Shown piece after piece: positions 1 to 11,556 of a stretch of 64,000 nucleotides of DNA. The stretch lies in assembly GCA_039545315.1 (NCBI GenBank), contig BCIM01000011.1, positions 558,001 through 622,000 of the forward strand. The letters run 5' to 3'. The translations under genes and the position numbers were made by a program. The notes under the pieces are model-generated. The model worked only from the letters and a program-made list of their open reading frames with translations, did not search any database and had not been told where the DNA came from. The DNA is from Kondoa malvinella (taxonomy: Eukaryota; Basidiomycota; Agaricostilbomycetes; Agaricostilbales; Kondoaceae). Positions within the stretch are counted from its first letter, which is position 1. Every line of letters starts with the position of its first letter.

Positions 1-1224
1 CCGAAATCGACGACGACAGCAGCGACTCATTTGTTATCCGGTAGTCTGTCTGGATTGGCCTCTTGCCTGGCGCTGCAACCGCTCGACTTGATCAAGACGA
101 GAATCCAACAATCAGACACTTTGGTAGACTTGTCTAAATTCTCTAGGTTCTCCCCTTTGAAGACCGCGTGCGTCTCTCTTGTCTGTGCTATCGATGGCTC
201 TCAAACTGAGGTGCGACGATAGAGCGCTATTGCCGACTGTCCGTCACGTAATTCAAGATGAGGGCATCGCTGGTCTGTGGAAGGGCACAGCAGTTACTGT
301 GACTAGGTATGCACCTGTCTTGCATGCTATTGAACAAGCTGATGTTCATATAGAAATGTTCCCGGTGTCGGACGTAAGTTTGTGTCGTAGGGGGATGAAC
401 TTATCGCTGAACTAGCCTACAGTCTACTTTCTCGCTCTGTCACAAGCAAGACAGGTCTTTTCCCCTCTGCAGAATAAGCAATTGTCCTCCTTCCTGTCTG
501 GTAGCATAGCTCGAACCTCCGTTGGCTTTATCGTCATGCCATTCACGGTGCTCAAATCACGAGCCGAGTCTTCATTACGACCTACAGCCACTCTAGCGGC
601 TCATGCGAGAGAGATATACAAGACTGGAGGTATACGAGGATTCTGGCTAGGAACCGTTCCAAGTAAGTTCTGCTTTGGTTCAGTGCTTGCCAAGTGTAAT
701 CTTTGCTTTCAGCGTGCTTAAGGGATGCTCCCTATGCTGGACTCTTCTTGCTCTCTTACGACCAGATACGGATCGTGACAAACCGGATACGCGAATCTAG
801 CCACTTGCCTGTTTCCGTAGCTGTAACGGATGGCTTTTCCAGTAAGTCCGCCGAAACGAATTGATTCCAGCTGAGCTTTTATCTAGGCGCAGCAGCTTCT
901 ATTCTAGCGACGGCTGCAACCTCACCTTTCGATGTGATCAAGACAAAGCGACAGCTCTTAGTCCGTCATAATTCTTTGTTCGGTAGCTGTCGCATCATCT
1001 ACGCTTCCCGAGGAATTGTAAGCACAGGGCCAATGCTGTATTTCCGTACTTATTCTTCTCAGGCTGGCTTTTTTGATGGGCTCTCCCTTCGGCTGTTCAG
1101 AAAACCGCTGAGCAGCGCAATCACGTAAGCAGGCACTTCTAGTCAATTGCTCGACTGAGCCTCTCGCAGGTGGACTGTATACGAAGCAATGTTGCGAAAC
1201 GCCCGCGCCAAGCAAATCGCCTAA
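1..1224 (+). CDS. HEM25: Mitochondrial glycine carrier, SLC25A38/Hem25-like (5' end missing)
   Basis: This is a mitochondrial inner-membrane carrier. The family imports glycine for the first step of haem synthesis. The window opens inside the first carrier repeat, which has the signature PLDLIKTRI (px[DE]xx[KR]). The second repeat has MPFTVLKSRAES followed by GGIRGFWLGTVP, and the third has SPFDVIKTKRQ. Short introns interrupt the gene; examples are donor gtatgc near 308 and acceptor at 349 (joining to NVPGVG), and an intron ending at 1170 before the last exon. The C-terminus reads WTVYEAMLRNARAKQIA and stops at 1222-1224. The gene converges on the gelsolin-like gene with only 35 bases between the two stop codons. 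The family-level call is firm; the Hem25 subfamily is chosen from the spacing and the FWLGTVPTCLRDAPYAGL-type motif. Confidence 0.85.
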
Positions 1225-1259
1225 TTGTAATACTATGAAACATCTTATGTACAAATGCT

Positions 1260-4200
1260 CTAAGGCGCCTTGTCGAAACCCAATGGCAAACATAGAGGAT
1301 CCGAAAATGCTGCTCGAGGTAAGCTGCGCGCCTTGAGCTGCTCTTCGGCCTTTTCTAACGATAAAACGTTCATCTGCAGCTGATCTTGCGATGAAGCACC
1401 ATTCAAATGCCGCCAATTTGTCACGCGAAGAGCGCTCCGTAAATCGACAGGAATCTGTATGAATGGATGTATAAGCTTCGATGAGACATTTCAAATCGAC
1501 CTACGTACCAAGCTGGGGCATATCACGACAAAGGCAGGTTGTTTAGGCGACGTTGTTGTAGATAGATTCTTTACCAAAGTCAATGCAAAGTTGATGTTAT
1601 GCCTGTCTGCTCGAGCTTCTCTAGGTACCACCGTCCAGAGTTCTAGACCAGTGTCGATTAATGAGATCGAAGATTCAGATATCGATGTAACAGGGCAGAT
1701 GTGAGTAGAGGCATGGGCTTCGACAGAATAGATTTTCGGATGAGATAGGGCGCCTTGCTTCCGTCTCCACAGCTGCCGACTTCTGTATCAGCGCTAAGCG
1801 TTGCAAGGCATGCATTGCCACTCACTATCGACGAAGAATATTCCTCGACGCCGACTATTTGCCAGAACAAACCAACTTGCTCGCTTGACTCTCGCTCCTC
1901 TGTGACCCTTGCGCCCTCAGCCAGCTCGTTGACGAAGGTGCGAGCCGCCTTTTGCTCTTCATCAGAGGCAGATCGGCCATGCCATACAACAAAGCTGCCT
2001 GCAAAGGCAAGAATGTATGAAAAGGCCGAGCAGACGGTTGAAGCAGCCTGTATGTTATATCAGCTCGATCGACGCATATCATACTTGCATTCAAGCTTAC
2101 CAAAGGCATTTCATCTATCAAGGTTGTCTGCTCTCGAGTTCCTCGGACCCTATACAGGCATGTGTTCATGCTGTCGAAGTCCTTGCGGCTACCGTTCCTC
2201 GATGTGAGTCGCGGACCAAGCAATGTATAGAATTCTGGCATCTCTTCGCCTTGATGCACCTCGATAGGTTCTGTCCGATATCGCGAAGACAGCTCATCGA
2301 CTTTGCTTTGATCAGCATCTGAAGGTGTGTATGTGCTACCTCGCCAGAGATACAGATGTGAAGTCGCTAGGCCATTCTTCTTTGCACGATGTACAATGAG
2401 CAGTAATTCAGAATCGTAGAAGGTAGACTTTTCGCCTTCTGGCAGGGTTCGGCTTGACCCATCGGTGATGAGAAGGACGTCTGTCGATAGTGATGTTCCG
2501 AACTCTTGCCTGCGAGGCATCTCGCGAAGCCGGTCTAGATCAATGCTGGGAAACGATTCAGGCTCGAAAGCTACCAGTCCTTAGCAAGACGCAGTATAAG
2601 GTGTATCAGGCCCTTACCAGGTATAGAAACGATCTCGCTTTGATCTGTAATAGTCTCAGCTGAAGGCGAGGCCGGTTGAGGCGCCGCTCTGGTAGGCTTG
2701 ATCCACGATACTCGATTTGCGGTCTTCTCAATATTTGTTTTTGGTTTCGGCTTGAAGTTCGACGAGGCCCAAGAAGGCTTCTCATCCTGCTTGACATTCT
2801 CCTTCTGTAGCAGCTCTGGAATGGTTGGTTCGGAGCTTCTCGGCTTCTCCAGATCCTCTGGTGCTTCCTCATCGTCCGAGCTTGATGCTGCATCATCTGA
2901 AAGAGGTGGTGGTAAATCCTCGACTTGCTGATTTGCCCAATGCAGCAGATCATTATTCATCTCCATCGGTATTGTGATGTCATGGAAATCTGCTTTACCA
3001 GGAAGAGGAGGAGATGAAGGTTTGAAAGGAATGCTATGCTTCTGCTCTGCCATTGCGGCAGGTTCAGGCGCGGGTCTTGTCATGCCAGGCAGCGCAACCC
3101 GATTTTGAAAGGTGGTCTTGACTGGTTCTTCTGAGACGCGAGTAGGCGGTGTAGGTAAGCTGCGAGATGCAATAGGACCTTGATTCTGCCATGTTGCCTT
3201 GAGTGTATCGATCCGGGAGGGGTTCGAAGGCTCGTCGTATTGCGGCATGGGCAAAGGAGGATTTGCTTTTTGCTTCGCGAGGAATTCTTTCATTGTCATA
3301 TCAGGAGAGTTGCTAGAAGTAGGAGGTGTTGAAGAGGGCAGAACGGCAGTAGTGCGCAGCGTTGACTTTCTCGGACCGCGAGCGCGATCTCTTGTGGGCT
3401 ATCGTGCTTCTCGTCAGCAGTGCACTCAGTCGAGACCGATTAATATGGCACTGACGTGGCTCAAGGCAGCTGTCTGCTCGCCGCTATTTGCCGCGGATGA
3501 TGCGTTCTGCCCATTTTGCGCTGCGTGATCTTTCACTGGACTAGACGGTGCAGTGAAAGACGCAGGCGTAGCAGCGACAGGTAAAGAAAATTGCTTCTTT
3601 TGCCCTTGACCAATGACAGGCGAAGCAGGAGCCGAAGTAGACGCATCTCTTCCCCAACGATCCATCACATTCCCCCTCTTTGGTGTATTCTTAGCACTGA
3701 CAGGCGGTGAAGCATCCTTCGCTTGCTCTTCACCCCATTGTAAGCGATCTCTTACGATATTGCTGGCTTTCAATTTCGTCAGACTGGCTGTAGGCGCTTT
3801 CTCGAACGATTTGGTACGTTGTGCTGGCGAGTAGGAAGGCTTGGGACTGCTTAACCAAGGCTTAGATGGTGTTGCACGTGGCGTTGATGATGGCTCGGTA
3901 GGTAAAACTGGCTTAGGCGCTACTTGCGGTATTGTATGAGACTTCTTTGGCATAACATCAGGCTTCGGGCTGTCATTGGATGAGCCGTGTCGGACAAAGC
4001 TTGGTTTCGGCGCAATCAGAGGGGAAGTAGCTGGAGAAGTTGTAAAGACTTTAGCTTGTAGCTTTGGTGATTTGTCAGTCGCAGGTAAAGTATTCGATTT
4101 CTTCGGTGCGATGAGTGACTCTTTCTTATTTGGCGAATCGCGAGGAAAAGACGGCTTTTGCGCGATGGACGGTGAAGAAGGCGAAGAAGCACTTGCTGAA

Positions 4201-4679
4201 GATGAAGGTTTGGCCAATCCAGGCAGTGCTACCCTTTCCTTCGACGCGAATCGGTTATTGTTCATGAGATCTGGGTTCTGAGTCATGAAGCTGCCCATAG
4301 GCTTGTCGTATTCAGTCGGCGAAGCTTGTTGAACCTTATTCAACCTCGGTCCTTGTACAGTTCGATCGGCTCCCATGAAATGCGCCAGGGAAACTGGTCG
4401 ACCCGAGCTCTTGATTTGATCAGAAGTAAGAGATGCTGTAGTTCCTGTGGAGGCATTGCGAAAGGCCGACGCTTGTAATGGCTCAGATTCACTGTCTCGT
4501 AACTTCCAAGCATCTTGCGAAGACATGTGCACAGAGCGTTTTCTTGCTTCTCGTGAAGACAGTACAGAATCTACAGCCGCAGAGGAAGGCAAGCGAGGCG
4601 AGCTTGGCAGGCTGTCGTCTTCATCTTCGAGGGCTGAGTTGATGTTGCGCGCCCAGGACGAGAGTGTCGAAGCGGTCAT
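1260..4679 (-). CDS. Gelsolin/villin-like protein with long disordered N-terminal region
   Basis: The predicted protein is 1051 aa from six exons that keep frame: 4679-3456, 3398-2618, 2570-2101, 2047-1826, 1772-1509 and 1454-1260. The first about 650 residues are Ser/Pro/Lys-rich and repeat short motifs such as RVALPG and KPSF, like the fungal DUF4045 region. The remainder holds gelsolin-type repeats, with LDRLREMPRRQEFG, SSRYRTEPIEVHQGEE (ExxxxxGxE), PEFYTLLG and NTCLYRVRG. A later repeat has SLIDTGLELW, and the end is IPVDLRSALR...LPLGFDKAP. Gelsolin repeats bind actin in the known family; the role of fungal DUF4045-gelsolin fusions is not established. The frame across all five introns and the villin-like end make the model strong. 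The upstream neighbour on the same strand is the Smr-domain gene. Confidence 0.85.
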
Positions 4680-4884
4680 CGCTGTTCAAGGTACTGGTAT
4701 ACGCTCGTAGTACAAGCTCTTCTATCTCCGCGTTCGTCAACAGCTCAGAACCGGTGGAGCTTGCTTCGTTGATGTGCGTCAGGCCAGGTTAGGGGCTCCT
4801 CCAGAATTTGAGCAGATTCATCTCTCACGCGCTGGACATGGCACAGTATGCATAAGAACTACAACAAGGCTCGCATTGCAAGCT

Positions 4885-6114
4885 CTAAGAAATGATACAT
4901 TGATCTTCCTGACCATCCGCCAGTTCCTTCGATATTTGCCCAGCCTATATATACTCATCAGCCTGGCTCAGCACGAAAGGACAAAGCACTCACATCTCTA
5001 GTTCCGCGCCGGCCATCGAGATGCACGATAAGCACACCCGAATTATGAGAATCAAGTTCTGCTCCTAATCCATATTTGCGCATCAAGTCTTCTATAGCAG
5101 GCTTGATCTTCGCTACTTGCTGAACCGAATGGTTACCTGAAAGCGGTCGAGTTGATTCGCGGTCTACTATCGAGCAAAGATTGGAAGCGCACCTTTACCG
5201 ACGATTACTCGTAATTGAGGCATGCCCGATCGCTGACCAGTCTGAATGGCAGCTTCGGTCTTCTCTATCGCTTCTTGTACATATAGTCCATGAAGGTCAA
5301 TCGTTCCCTGAGGCTGATGAGCGTTCTTCTCTGTCCATCGGCAATCTCCTCAGCACAAAATAAATGCAGATGAAGTAGCGGACAAACCTTTGTAGATCAG
5401 ATCAGCAGCTTGATCATTCAATCTATCCCTTGTAGTCTGATGAGCGTGTCCTTCAGTGCTGAGCTGTTTCGCTTCTGCACCATCACCTCGTTCGTGTGCA
5501 TTATGCGCGCGCTGGAAGCAGCTTTGCACTAGTCTCAAGTGTCAGAGGAGTCAATGTACGAGTCAGCAGAGCGTACTCAGTTCGCCTTCCTGAAAAGCCT
5601 GCATCCGTCATCAGTCTAAGCGGAACAAAGGTTTATGCCGGAGACTTTACCTGATTTCTCAAATCGGCTACAGAGGAAGAAGAAGCTTCTCCATCAGCTT
5701 GCGACCACTATGCATAAAACTTGTCAGATTGACAATTGCTCACGCAAGCTTACTTACATGGTGCGAAGACTGCTGAGGGTAATAGGCGGGCTGAGCATAG
5801 CCATAAGACTGCGGCGCTTGCTGATAGCCTTGCTGGGCATTGTTCGGTTGATAAGGCTGCTGCGGCTGATAAGGCTGTTGCGGCTGAGCGTAAGGTTGGT
5901 GATATTGTCCCTCTTGAACATTCGGGGCTCCCCAAGCTCCTTGAGGCTGTTGTTGACCGTAGCCCGGTTGAGGCTGCTGGTTGTAAGACTGTCCCTGTTG
6001 TCCGTACGGCTGCTGCTGTTGCCCTTGACCTTGTGATTGACCTTGAGAATCTGCCTTCTTTTTATCTTTGCGTTTTTGCCATTGTTGCTTTGCCCAACGC
6101 TTGATTTTCTTCAT
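4885..6114 (-). CDS. Smr-domain protein (DUF1771 + Smr)
   Basis: The N-terminus is a basic helix (MKKIKRWAKQQWQKRKDKKK) followed by a Gln/Pro/Tyr-rich low-complexity stretch to about residue 117. A DUF1771-like helical segment follows (GELMQSCFQRAHNAHERGDG). Next is an Smr domain with the characteristic DLHGLYVQEAI motif and the second signature VIVGKGNHS, then an end reading RDAGQISKELADGQEDQCIIS. Smr domains are nucleic-acid-binding or nicking modules in the known family. Small introns are inferred near 5757-5709, 5654-5601, 5577-5529, 5388-5330, 5198-5140 and 5002-4950; frame is kept across them. The long Q-rich N-terminus is compositionally unlike its neighbours. The gene diverges from the methyltransferase gene at 6402. 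Confidence 0.8.
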
Positions 6115-6401
6115 AGAGATCGTCAGTTACCTTCTAGTATAGAATACAGAAGAGGCACGAACCGGCAAGAAGAGACGCTTAAGCCTAATATCATAGACAA
6201 AGGGAAGTCAGCTCGTGGATTCTGACACGGTGTGTGCTCCAGCGCTACAGAGTACTCACTCATACATGATTGTCCTCTGTAATTGGGCCTGCATCTTTAC
6301 AACAGATTTGCTGACCTGATCGTCGTTGCAGGACAACAAAATATACGACGCATCATCGCTTTTCGGCATCTCTCTTCTTCAGCTACAGCAACGCAAGCAA
6401 C
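6115..6401. promoter_or_regulatory. Divergent intergenic region, Smr-domain gene / methyltransferase
   Basis: These 287 bases separate two head-to-head start codons and must hold both promoters. The stretch just before the methyltransferase ATG is pyrimidine-rich (ctctcttcttcag). I see no gene or clear operator in it. Confidence 0.5.
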
Positions 6402-7850
6402 ATGGACTACGCTTACTCGCTCATTGATCGAGGCTTGATCCCAGATTTCGTGTTGCGGCCAGTCGTGAGAGCGTTGTGCAGAAGTCGATTGAGGGAAATC
6501 GATAACGGCAGTCTATCAGGTAAGTTGTTGCTGCTTGACAGTGCGTGCCTGTATGTACCGCTGACTGTCATGTACAGCCAACCACGCCGCCAAGCTCAAG
6601 TTCATTGAATCGCTCAGAACGAGACCGACAGCGATCGAACAGACAAAGGCCAACGAGCAGCACTATGAGGTGTCTACAGAGGTGAGAGCTGCATTACTGA
6701 GCTCTTGTCGAATCGCTGTTGATCAGTAGCACAGTTCATCATGTCCTGCCTTGGACCACACATGAAGTACTCGAGCTGTCTTTTCCCTACTGGCAATGAA
6801 ACGCTCGAAGAAGCTGAAGTCCTCATGTTTGAAGACTATTGTAAAAAAGCAAAACTACAAGATGGTATGGACGTCCTCGATCTTGGGTGTGGATGGGGTA
6901 GTTTGAGTCTGTATCTTGCGCAGGTGCGTGAGCTTCCTTTTCTGGGTTGAGACACCTAGGACTAAACAATGCAAACACAGAAATACCCCAAATCTCGGAT
7001 CTCCTCTCTGTCCAACTCGCATTCCCAAAAGGTCTATATCGACAAAACCGCAAAGTCTCGCGGACTCACCAACCTCACAGTCTACACTGGTGACGTGAAC
7101 GAGTACGAATTCGACCCTTCAATAAGGTAACATCCCTCTTTCTCTTCTCATTGACCTCTGCTGATTCTGTAATAGATTCGATCGAGTCATCTCCATCGAA
7201 ATGTTTGAACACATGAAGAACTACCAAAACCTATTGGCAAAGGTCAACACTTGGTTGAAACTCAACAAAGAAGCTAACGGACACGATGGAAGTTTGCTTT
7301 TCGTTCACATCTTTTGCCATAAAAGTCAGCCGTATGAATTCTTGGATTCTGATGGATGGATGGCTCAGTACTTTGTTTGTTCTTCTTTACGAGTGGCATT
7401 CTTCATGATTTGACAGAGGGCAAACAGTTCTCGGGAGGGACGATGCCTTCTCTGGATCTGTTCACCTATTTCCAGTACGTCTTTCCGCCGGACTGAAGCT
7501 GGTTACTTACTTGTGCTGGGATGCGCAGGAGGGACCTCCAGCTCATTCACTCATGGTATTTACCCGGCACGCACTATGCCAAAACACTAGAAGCCTGGCT
7601 AGTGTTACAAGATTCCAACCGGTCAAAATGGTTGAGCGAGGAAGGGATGAAAGCGATGCTTCCTGATGGTGATGCGAAAGCTGCTACGGCCATGTTCAAC
7701 CGCTTTAGGTTGTTCTTCTTGAGCTGTGCAGAGTTCTTTGCGCTCAACAAGGGGGAGAGTTGGGGAGTAGTCAGTTCTTCCTCCGACCTCATTAAATAGT
7801 AACAGCTGACTGTGGCTCAGGCGCATTATCTATGGCAAAAGAGGGATTAA
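6402..7850 (+). CDS. SAM-dependent methyltransferase, cyclopropane-fatty-acid-synthase type
   Basis: The predicted protein is roughly 360 aa from several exons. It has the class I SAM-binding motif VLDLGCGWGSLSLYLA, preceded by the family-typical EAEVLMFEDYCKKAKL. Further on are FDRVISIEMFEHMKNY (motif IV region) and the C-terminal segment SWYLPGTHYAKTLEAWL. This is the CFA-synthase / coclaurine N-methyltransferase-like family, which methylates fatty-acyl chains, amines or small metabolites; the substrate cannot be read from the sequence. Introns with good signals occur, for example after YLAQ (donor gtgcgt, about 6924) and the last one, gtcagt to ctcag, before AHYLWQKRD and the stop at 7848-7850. 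No signal peptide or membrane segment is visible at the start. Confidence 0.8.
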
Positions 7851-7879
7851 AAGTAGAAGGGGGGACCAGATGCATTAGA

Positions 7880-9742
7880 TTATCCAAACAAATTCTTACA
7901 CGTCGCTTCTACATCTACTACCTCTTTTGGCGCATTGGCCGATAACACAGTATAATCTTCCTTCCCTACCGCTACTTCTTCTTCTATCCTTACAGCTAGT
8001 CCTTGAAATGCTTTAGGGAATCTTGAATCGAAGGGCACGCTGCTCCAGTTGTCAGCGGAGTGGACCACAAAGAAAGGGCAGACGCACTATGCACCAGGTT
8101 CGATCGTCAGGACCATACCAGCTTCTAGCCTGCACATGCAGTATCAGCGTTGCGAGAGACCAAAGATGGAATAGACGTACCTCTGATTCCGCTGAAAAGA
8201 CATTGTATCGTGCAAATCCAACCCGAGCGGATGACATAGGTAATGCGGGTAAAGCTTCTCAATCTCTCCATACCCAAGATGAAACCCAATCTGCTTCAGT
8301 TCCGTCCGTAGTAATCTAACACTTTCGTTGTGCAGCGCGTTCATAGTAAAGCCTTGCGATTGCGAACAGAGCTTGATGCAGGCTTTGTTGGTGCTCAAGA
8401 CAGCTGCGTAGAGATCTTTTTGCGGTGAGGAGAAATGCCCAGAGACTGGAAAAGTGCGCGTGAGATCGCTGGCGTAGCCAGCGTATTCGCAGCCTGCGTC
8501 GAGTAAGACTGTGTCGCCCGCTTTCAGGAGTCGGTTGTTGGAGGTATAATGTAGTGTGAGACCTGAAGTGCCGCTAGCGCAGACTGGGACATAGCCCAGC
8601 CGCGTTGATCCGCGTTGACTGGTATTGTATTCGAAATGCGATACGAGCTGGGACTCATCTAAGCCAGGTCGAGCGAATTTCATCACCTATGAAGAAAACA
8701 TAGGTATATTTCTCGCAGTTTGGAGAAGCAACGAACCTCAGCATGCGCATGTGCACTAATCTCAGCCGCCTTTCGCATACAAGCCACTTCCGCATCACTC
8801 TTGTACAACCGCAGCTTCTCCACTTCATTCTTGAGCGATCGAGTCTTGGTAGCGTGCTTGCCAGAGAGCGAGGCGATCACAGCTTCTCTGTCATCTTTCC
8901 GCTTGCCCAAACCGAATAGATCTAGATTACTCGCGCCAGTCTTCGCAGTAAAGAATTCGATAATGCTCTTGCTTAACCGCGACTGTGAGACGCGAGTAGA
9001 CGAGACTTGATCTGGCAGGTCAACGTATATCGGACCCGTTTGGGTATGCGAGTTGAGAACGGAACGCAGATATCGCGCCAGATCTGCCACGTCTAGCGCT
9101 TCGTCGGCACCAAATACTGCTTGAGCGCCTTCTGTCCCTGTTCTCGGCCCATCCCAGACTTCTCTATCTGGACTCTTCGGTCGACAAAATAGTCTCATTG
9201 AATAGCCTCTACTGGACGAATCCTTTTCTGCAAGCAGAGAACTCAAAGGATGCAGCATCACTATCGGAAAAAAGCCCACGAAGAACTACAGCAGCATCGG
9301 GCTCATCGAAACCGGTGAGATAGAAGAAATCGGTTGCTTGACGGAATTTGTAGCTGAAAGCAGGAATACATGAGGACGAGAAGCAGCACACAGAGTAGAG
9401 AAGAGCTGACAAGATAGACTGGGACATGTATTGCACACGAGCACCGCAACAAATGACTACCGCTCCCGCTGGTAGAGGCGACATGAGCTTCCTCCGCCTT
9501 GCCTCATATTCAGAGCTTTGAATGCCTGGCGTAAGTTCACCAGCTTGCAACAGATGCGGATGTGTAGACGGCAAAGGCTGGCCATATGTGTGCGGCCATT
9601 CAGATGTTGATTGGCTCGGGGGTGTCTGCAAAGCTTCGACTGGAGCTATTGTAGCATAGGTATAACATGATCTGGGTATCTTTTGCCGCTTCTGTTTTAT
9701 TGAACGACTCGCTATCGCTCTAGCCGTTCTGACATGTTGCAT
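7880..9742 (-). CDS. ICP55: Mitochondrial Xaa-Pro aminopeptidase, Icp55/XPNPEP3-like (M24B)
   Basis: The start MQHVRTARAIASRSIKQ is basic, Ser/Arg-rich and free of acidic residues, as expected for a mitochondrial presequence. The AMP_N domain includes YEARRRKLMSPLPAG and FRQATDFFYLTGFDEPDA. The M24 catalytic domain shows the metal-ligand blocks LLDAGCEYAGYASDLTRTFP (two Asp) and CHPLGLDLHD (His), with later Glu ligands before AVRIEEEV. In yeast, Icp55 removes one residue after MPP cleavage and so stabilises mitochondrial proteins under the N-end rule. Several introns split the gene, for example near 9406-9355 and 8750-8690. A second M24 enzyme of the cytosolic prolidase type lies at 31671-33482. 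The neighbour downstream on the + strand (methyltransferase) converges with 29 bases between stop codons. Confidence 0.85.
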
Positions 9743-9828
9743 CGTTGTTCGATCTCAAAGAAATGCATTTCAAGATTGCACGGGTCTGTATATCGCAATA
9801 GCGTCTCCCTGCATGGAACCGCTAATCT

Positions 9829-10849
9829 CTAGCTCCTGCTCCCTTGCATTTCAAGGCGTGCTGGTCCACCTCCAAGCTTACGCTGCATCCAATGCCGCCA
9901 AGTGTCTGGCTGAACGGCTGCCTTCTGTTGGCCTTTCGAAGACTCTGACAGCAGAGCTCGTATACGTGGGTGGTCTTCTTTGATATCATATCTTTTCTGT
10001 TGCTGTTCCAGCTCTTGTTTAAAGCGCTTGCGCTGATCTGATGTGCTGCGAATCAGTTCAAGCTCGTAAGTGATGGTGTCGTGTAGGCGTCCGCTAATTG
10101 CTTTTCAGCATTTGATAGACGGTGGGATTCGGAGGCTCACAATTTGATGAACTCGCTTGACTGTAAATGGCGTCAATCAGGCGGGCAAGAAGAATGACAG
10201 CGGAGAGCCCACATTGGTATATGCCTTGCGCATCTTGATGATATGCTCCAGTACGACTCTCCGATTTGTGTCATCGCAGGCTGAGAACGCTGCAACGGAT
10301 TTCAGCCAAAGCAGTACTGGAAGATAGATAGCTCACTATGCACGCGCGGTACCGACGCATCGCCCAGCGCTTCATTGGCTTTCAATAGAAGTGACCAGAT
10401 TCTGCTTATCACCTCTGGCTTTATGAGGCAGCTCGGTAGATTGATGGTGAAAAGTGCATCCCTGCCGCCCGGATCAGCTTTGTGCGCAAAACAAGATGGG
10501 GCTGTGGGACAAACATGACGCAGGACTCAGAGGTCATGAAGAAGCCCCATCTTAGAAAATTGGTCCATCCTACCACCGTTTTGGTCCGCTTGTCGCGCAA
10601 AAGGACCGTCGGGGATTGACTGACACTCATCCTTTCGACCACTCTTTGGCCATACCCTGCAGGATAAGGAGAAGCTCTGATCGGGAAGAGCTCTGTTGCG
10701 GCGATATAATCTGATATGTCTTGAACGCCATCGCCATCGGAAGCAGTAATATAGGCATATTCGAGGTCTTCAATTGATAGGCGGGACAGGATAGGCTCGA
10801 ATTTCGCCTTCAGTCTAGTACTAGGTGATGACCAGCCTATGTGCGACAC
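9829..10849 (-). CDS. Uncharacterised multi-exon protein, start codon not found
   Basis: I do not recognise this protein. A coherent coding path runs from a probable acceptor (cacatag at about 10850) through LSIEDLEYAYITASDGDG, FPIRASPYPAGYGQRVVER and VVGWTNFLRWGFFMTSE. An intron (gtcctg...ggcag, about 10526-10460) then joins to DALFTINLPSCLIKPEV. Further exons give CDDTNRRVVLEHIIKMRKAY, SSEFIKFGRLHDTITYELEL and a charged C-terminal half ending RHWMQRKLGGGPARLEMQG plus SRS and a stop at 9831-9829. Frame is kept at four introns, which argues for a real gene. No in-frame ATG is visible upstream of the acceptor, so the first exon is either very short or missed. The first half loosely recalls GNAT-like proteins, but I cannot support that. 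Confidence 0.5.
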
Positions 10850-10898
10850 GTCTGGTTTAGGCTAGAGCAGTGTTCATCAGCGATGTACAAATACGACA

Positions 10899-11537
10899 CT
10901 AGCAGGAGCTCACGCCGATTAGCTTTTCAAAGTACAATTGATCGTATAGTTGACTTGAGCTGCCAGAGCAGTACACTTGTGTCATGTTCCCGGTCTGTCG
11001 AAATCCAGCGCGTATGCATGCGGAGATAGCAGCAACATTCGTTCGAGCGACCGAAGCTGCAAATGCCGAATCAGTCAGATACTGAAAGCTCAAAGAATTT
11101 GCTGACCATATATAACGTGCACTCCTTTGCGCGTGACGGCCTCGTCTGCTAGTAAGGCTAGCCATAGGCGTTTTGCGATCGCTTGTCTGTGCAGAGATGG
11201 CTTTACAATGACGACGACTTCGGCATTGCTGGTACAGTCTCAGCGTTATGAGCTATACGCAGGTTATGTAAGCTCACAAGAAGCAATTTTGCCAATCATT
11301 CCGCGGCTGCAGGCAAGCCAATCCCACCGGTTCGTCATCTATCGTCGCCACGAGAACAGGATAGCCTCGCTCCTGCCATTCCCTCTGCTGTTCGGGATCA
11401 ATCAGAGCTTTCGCATAGGAGCTTTGAACACCCTTGATGTCCGGCCGCTTTGCGATGCAGTCGGCGTAAACTGCAGCGCATGCCGCAGCATCATCTGTTT
11501 GTCTAATAGGGCGGATTATGTGCTTTTCTGTATCCAT
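10899..11537 (-). CDS. GNAT-family N-acetyltransferase
   Basis: Start ATG at 11537 gives MDTEKHIIRPIRQTDDAA, the usual first strand and helix of GNAT proteins of the phosphinothricin-acetyltransferase type. The next segment, WQERGYPVLVATIDDEPVG, is the beta2-beta3 hairpin. After an intron (gtgagc to accag, about 11275-11226) comes VIVKPSLHRQAIAKRLWLAL, the position of the acetyl-CoA loop. A second intron leads to VARTNVAAISACIRAGFRQ, the NxxAI/GF motif of the C-terminal GNAT half. The end is YDQLYFEKLIGVSSC with the stop at 10901-10899. The family transfers acetyl from acetyl-CoA to amines; the substrate is unknown. The residues at the CoA loop are less canonical than the QxxGxG/A consensus. 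Confidence 0.7.
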
Positions 11538-11556
11538 CCGAAAGAGTTGTTTTCCT

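Noticed and set aside
1283..1464. Possible small plus-strand gene with donor after GAG
   Set aside because: It lies over the last exon of the gelsolin-like gene, which reads villin-like sequence on the other strand.
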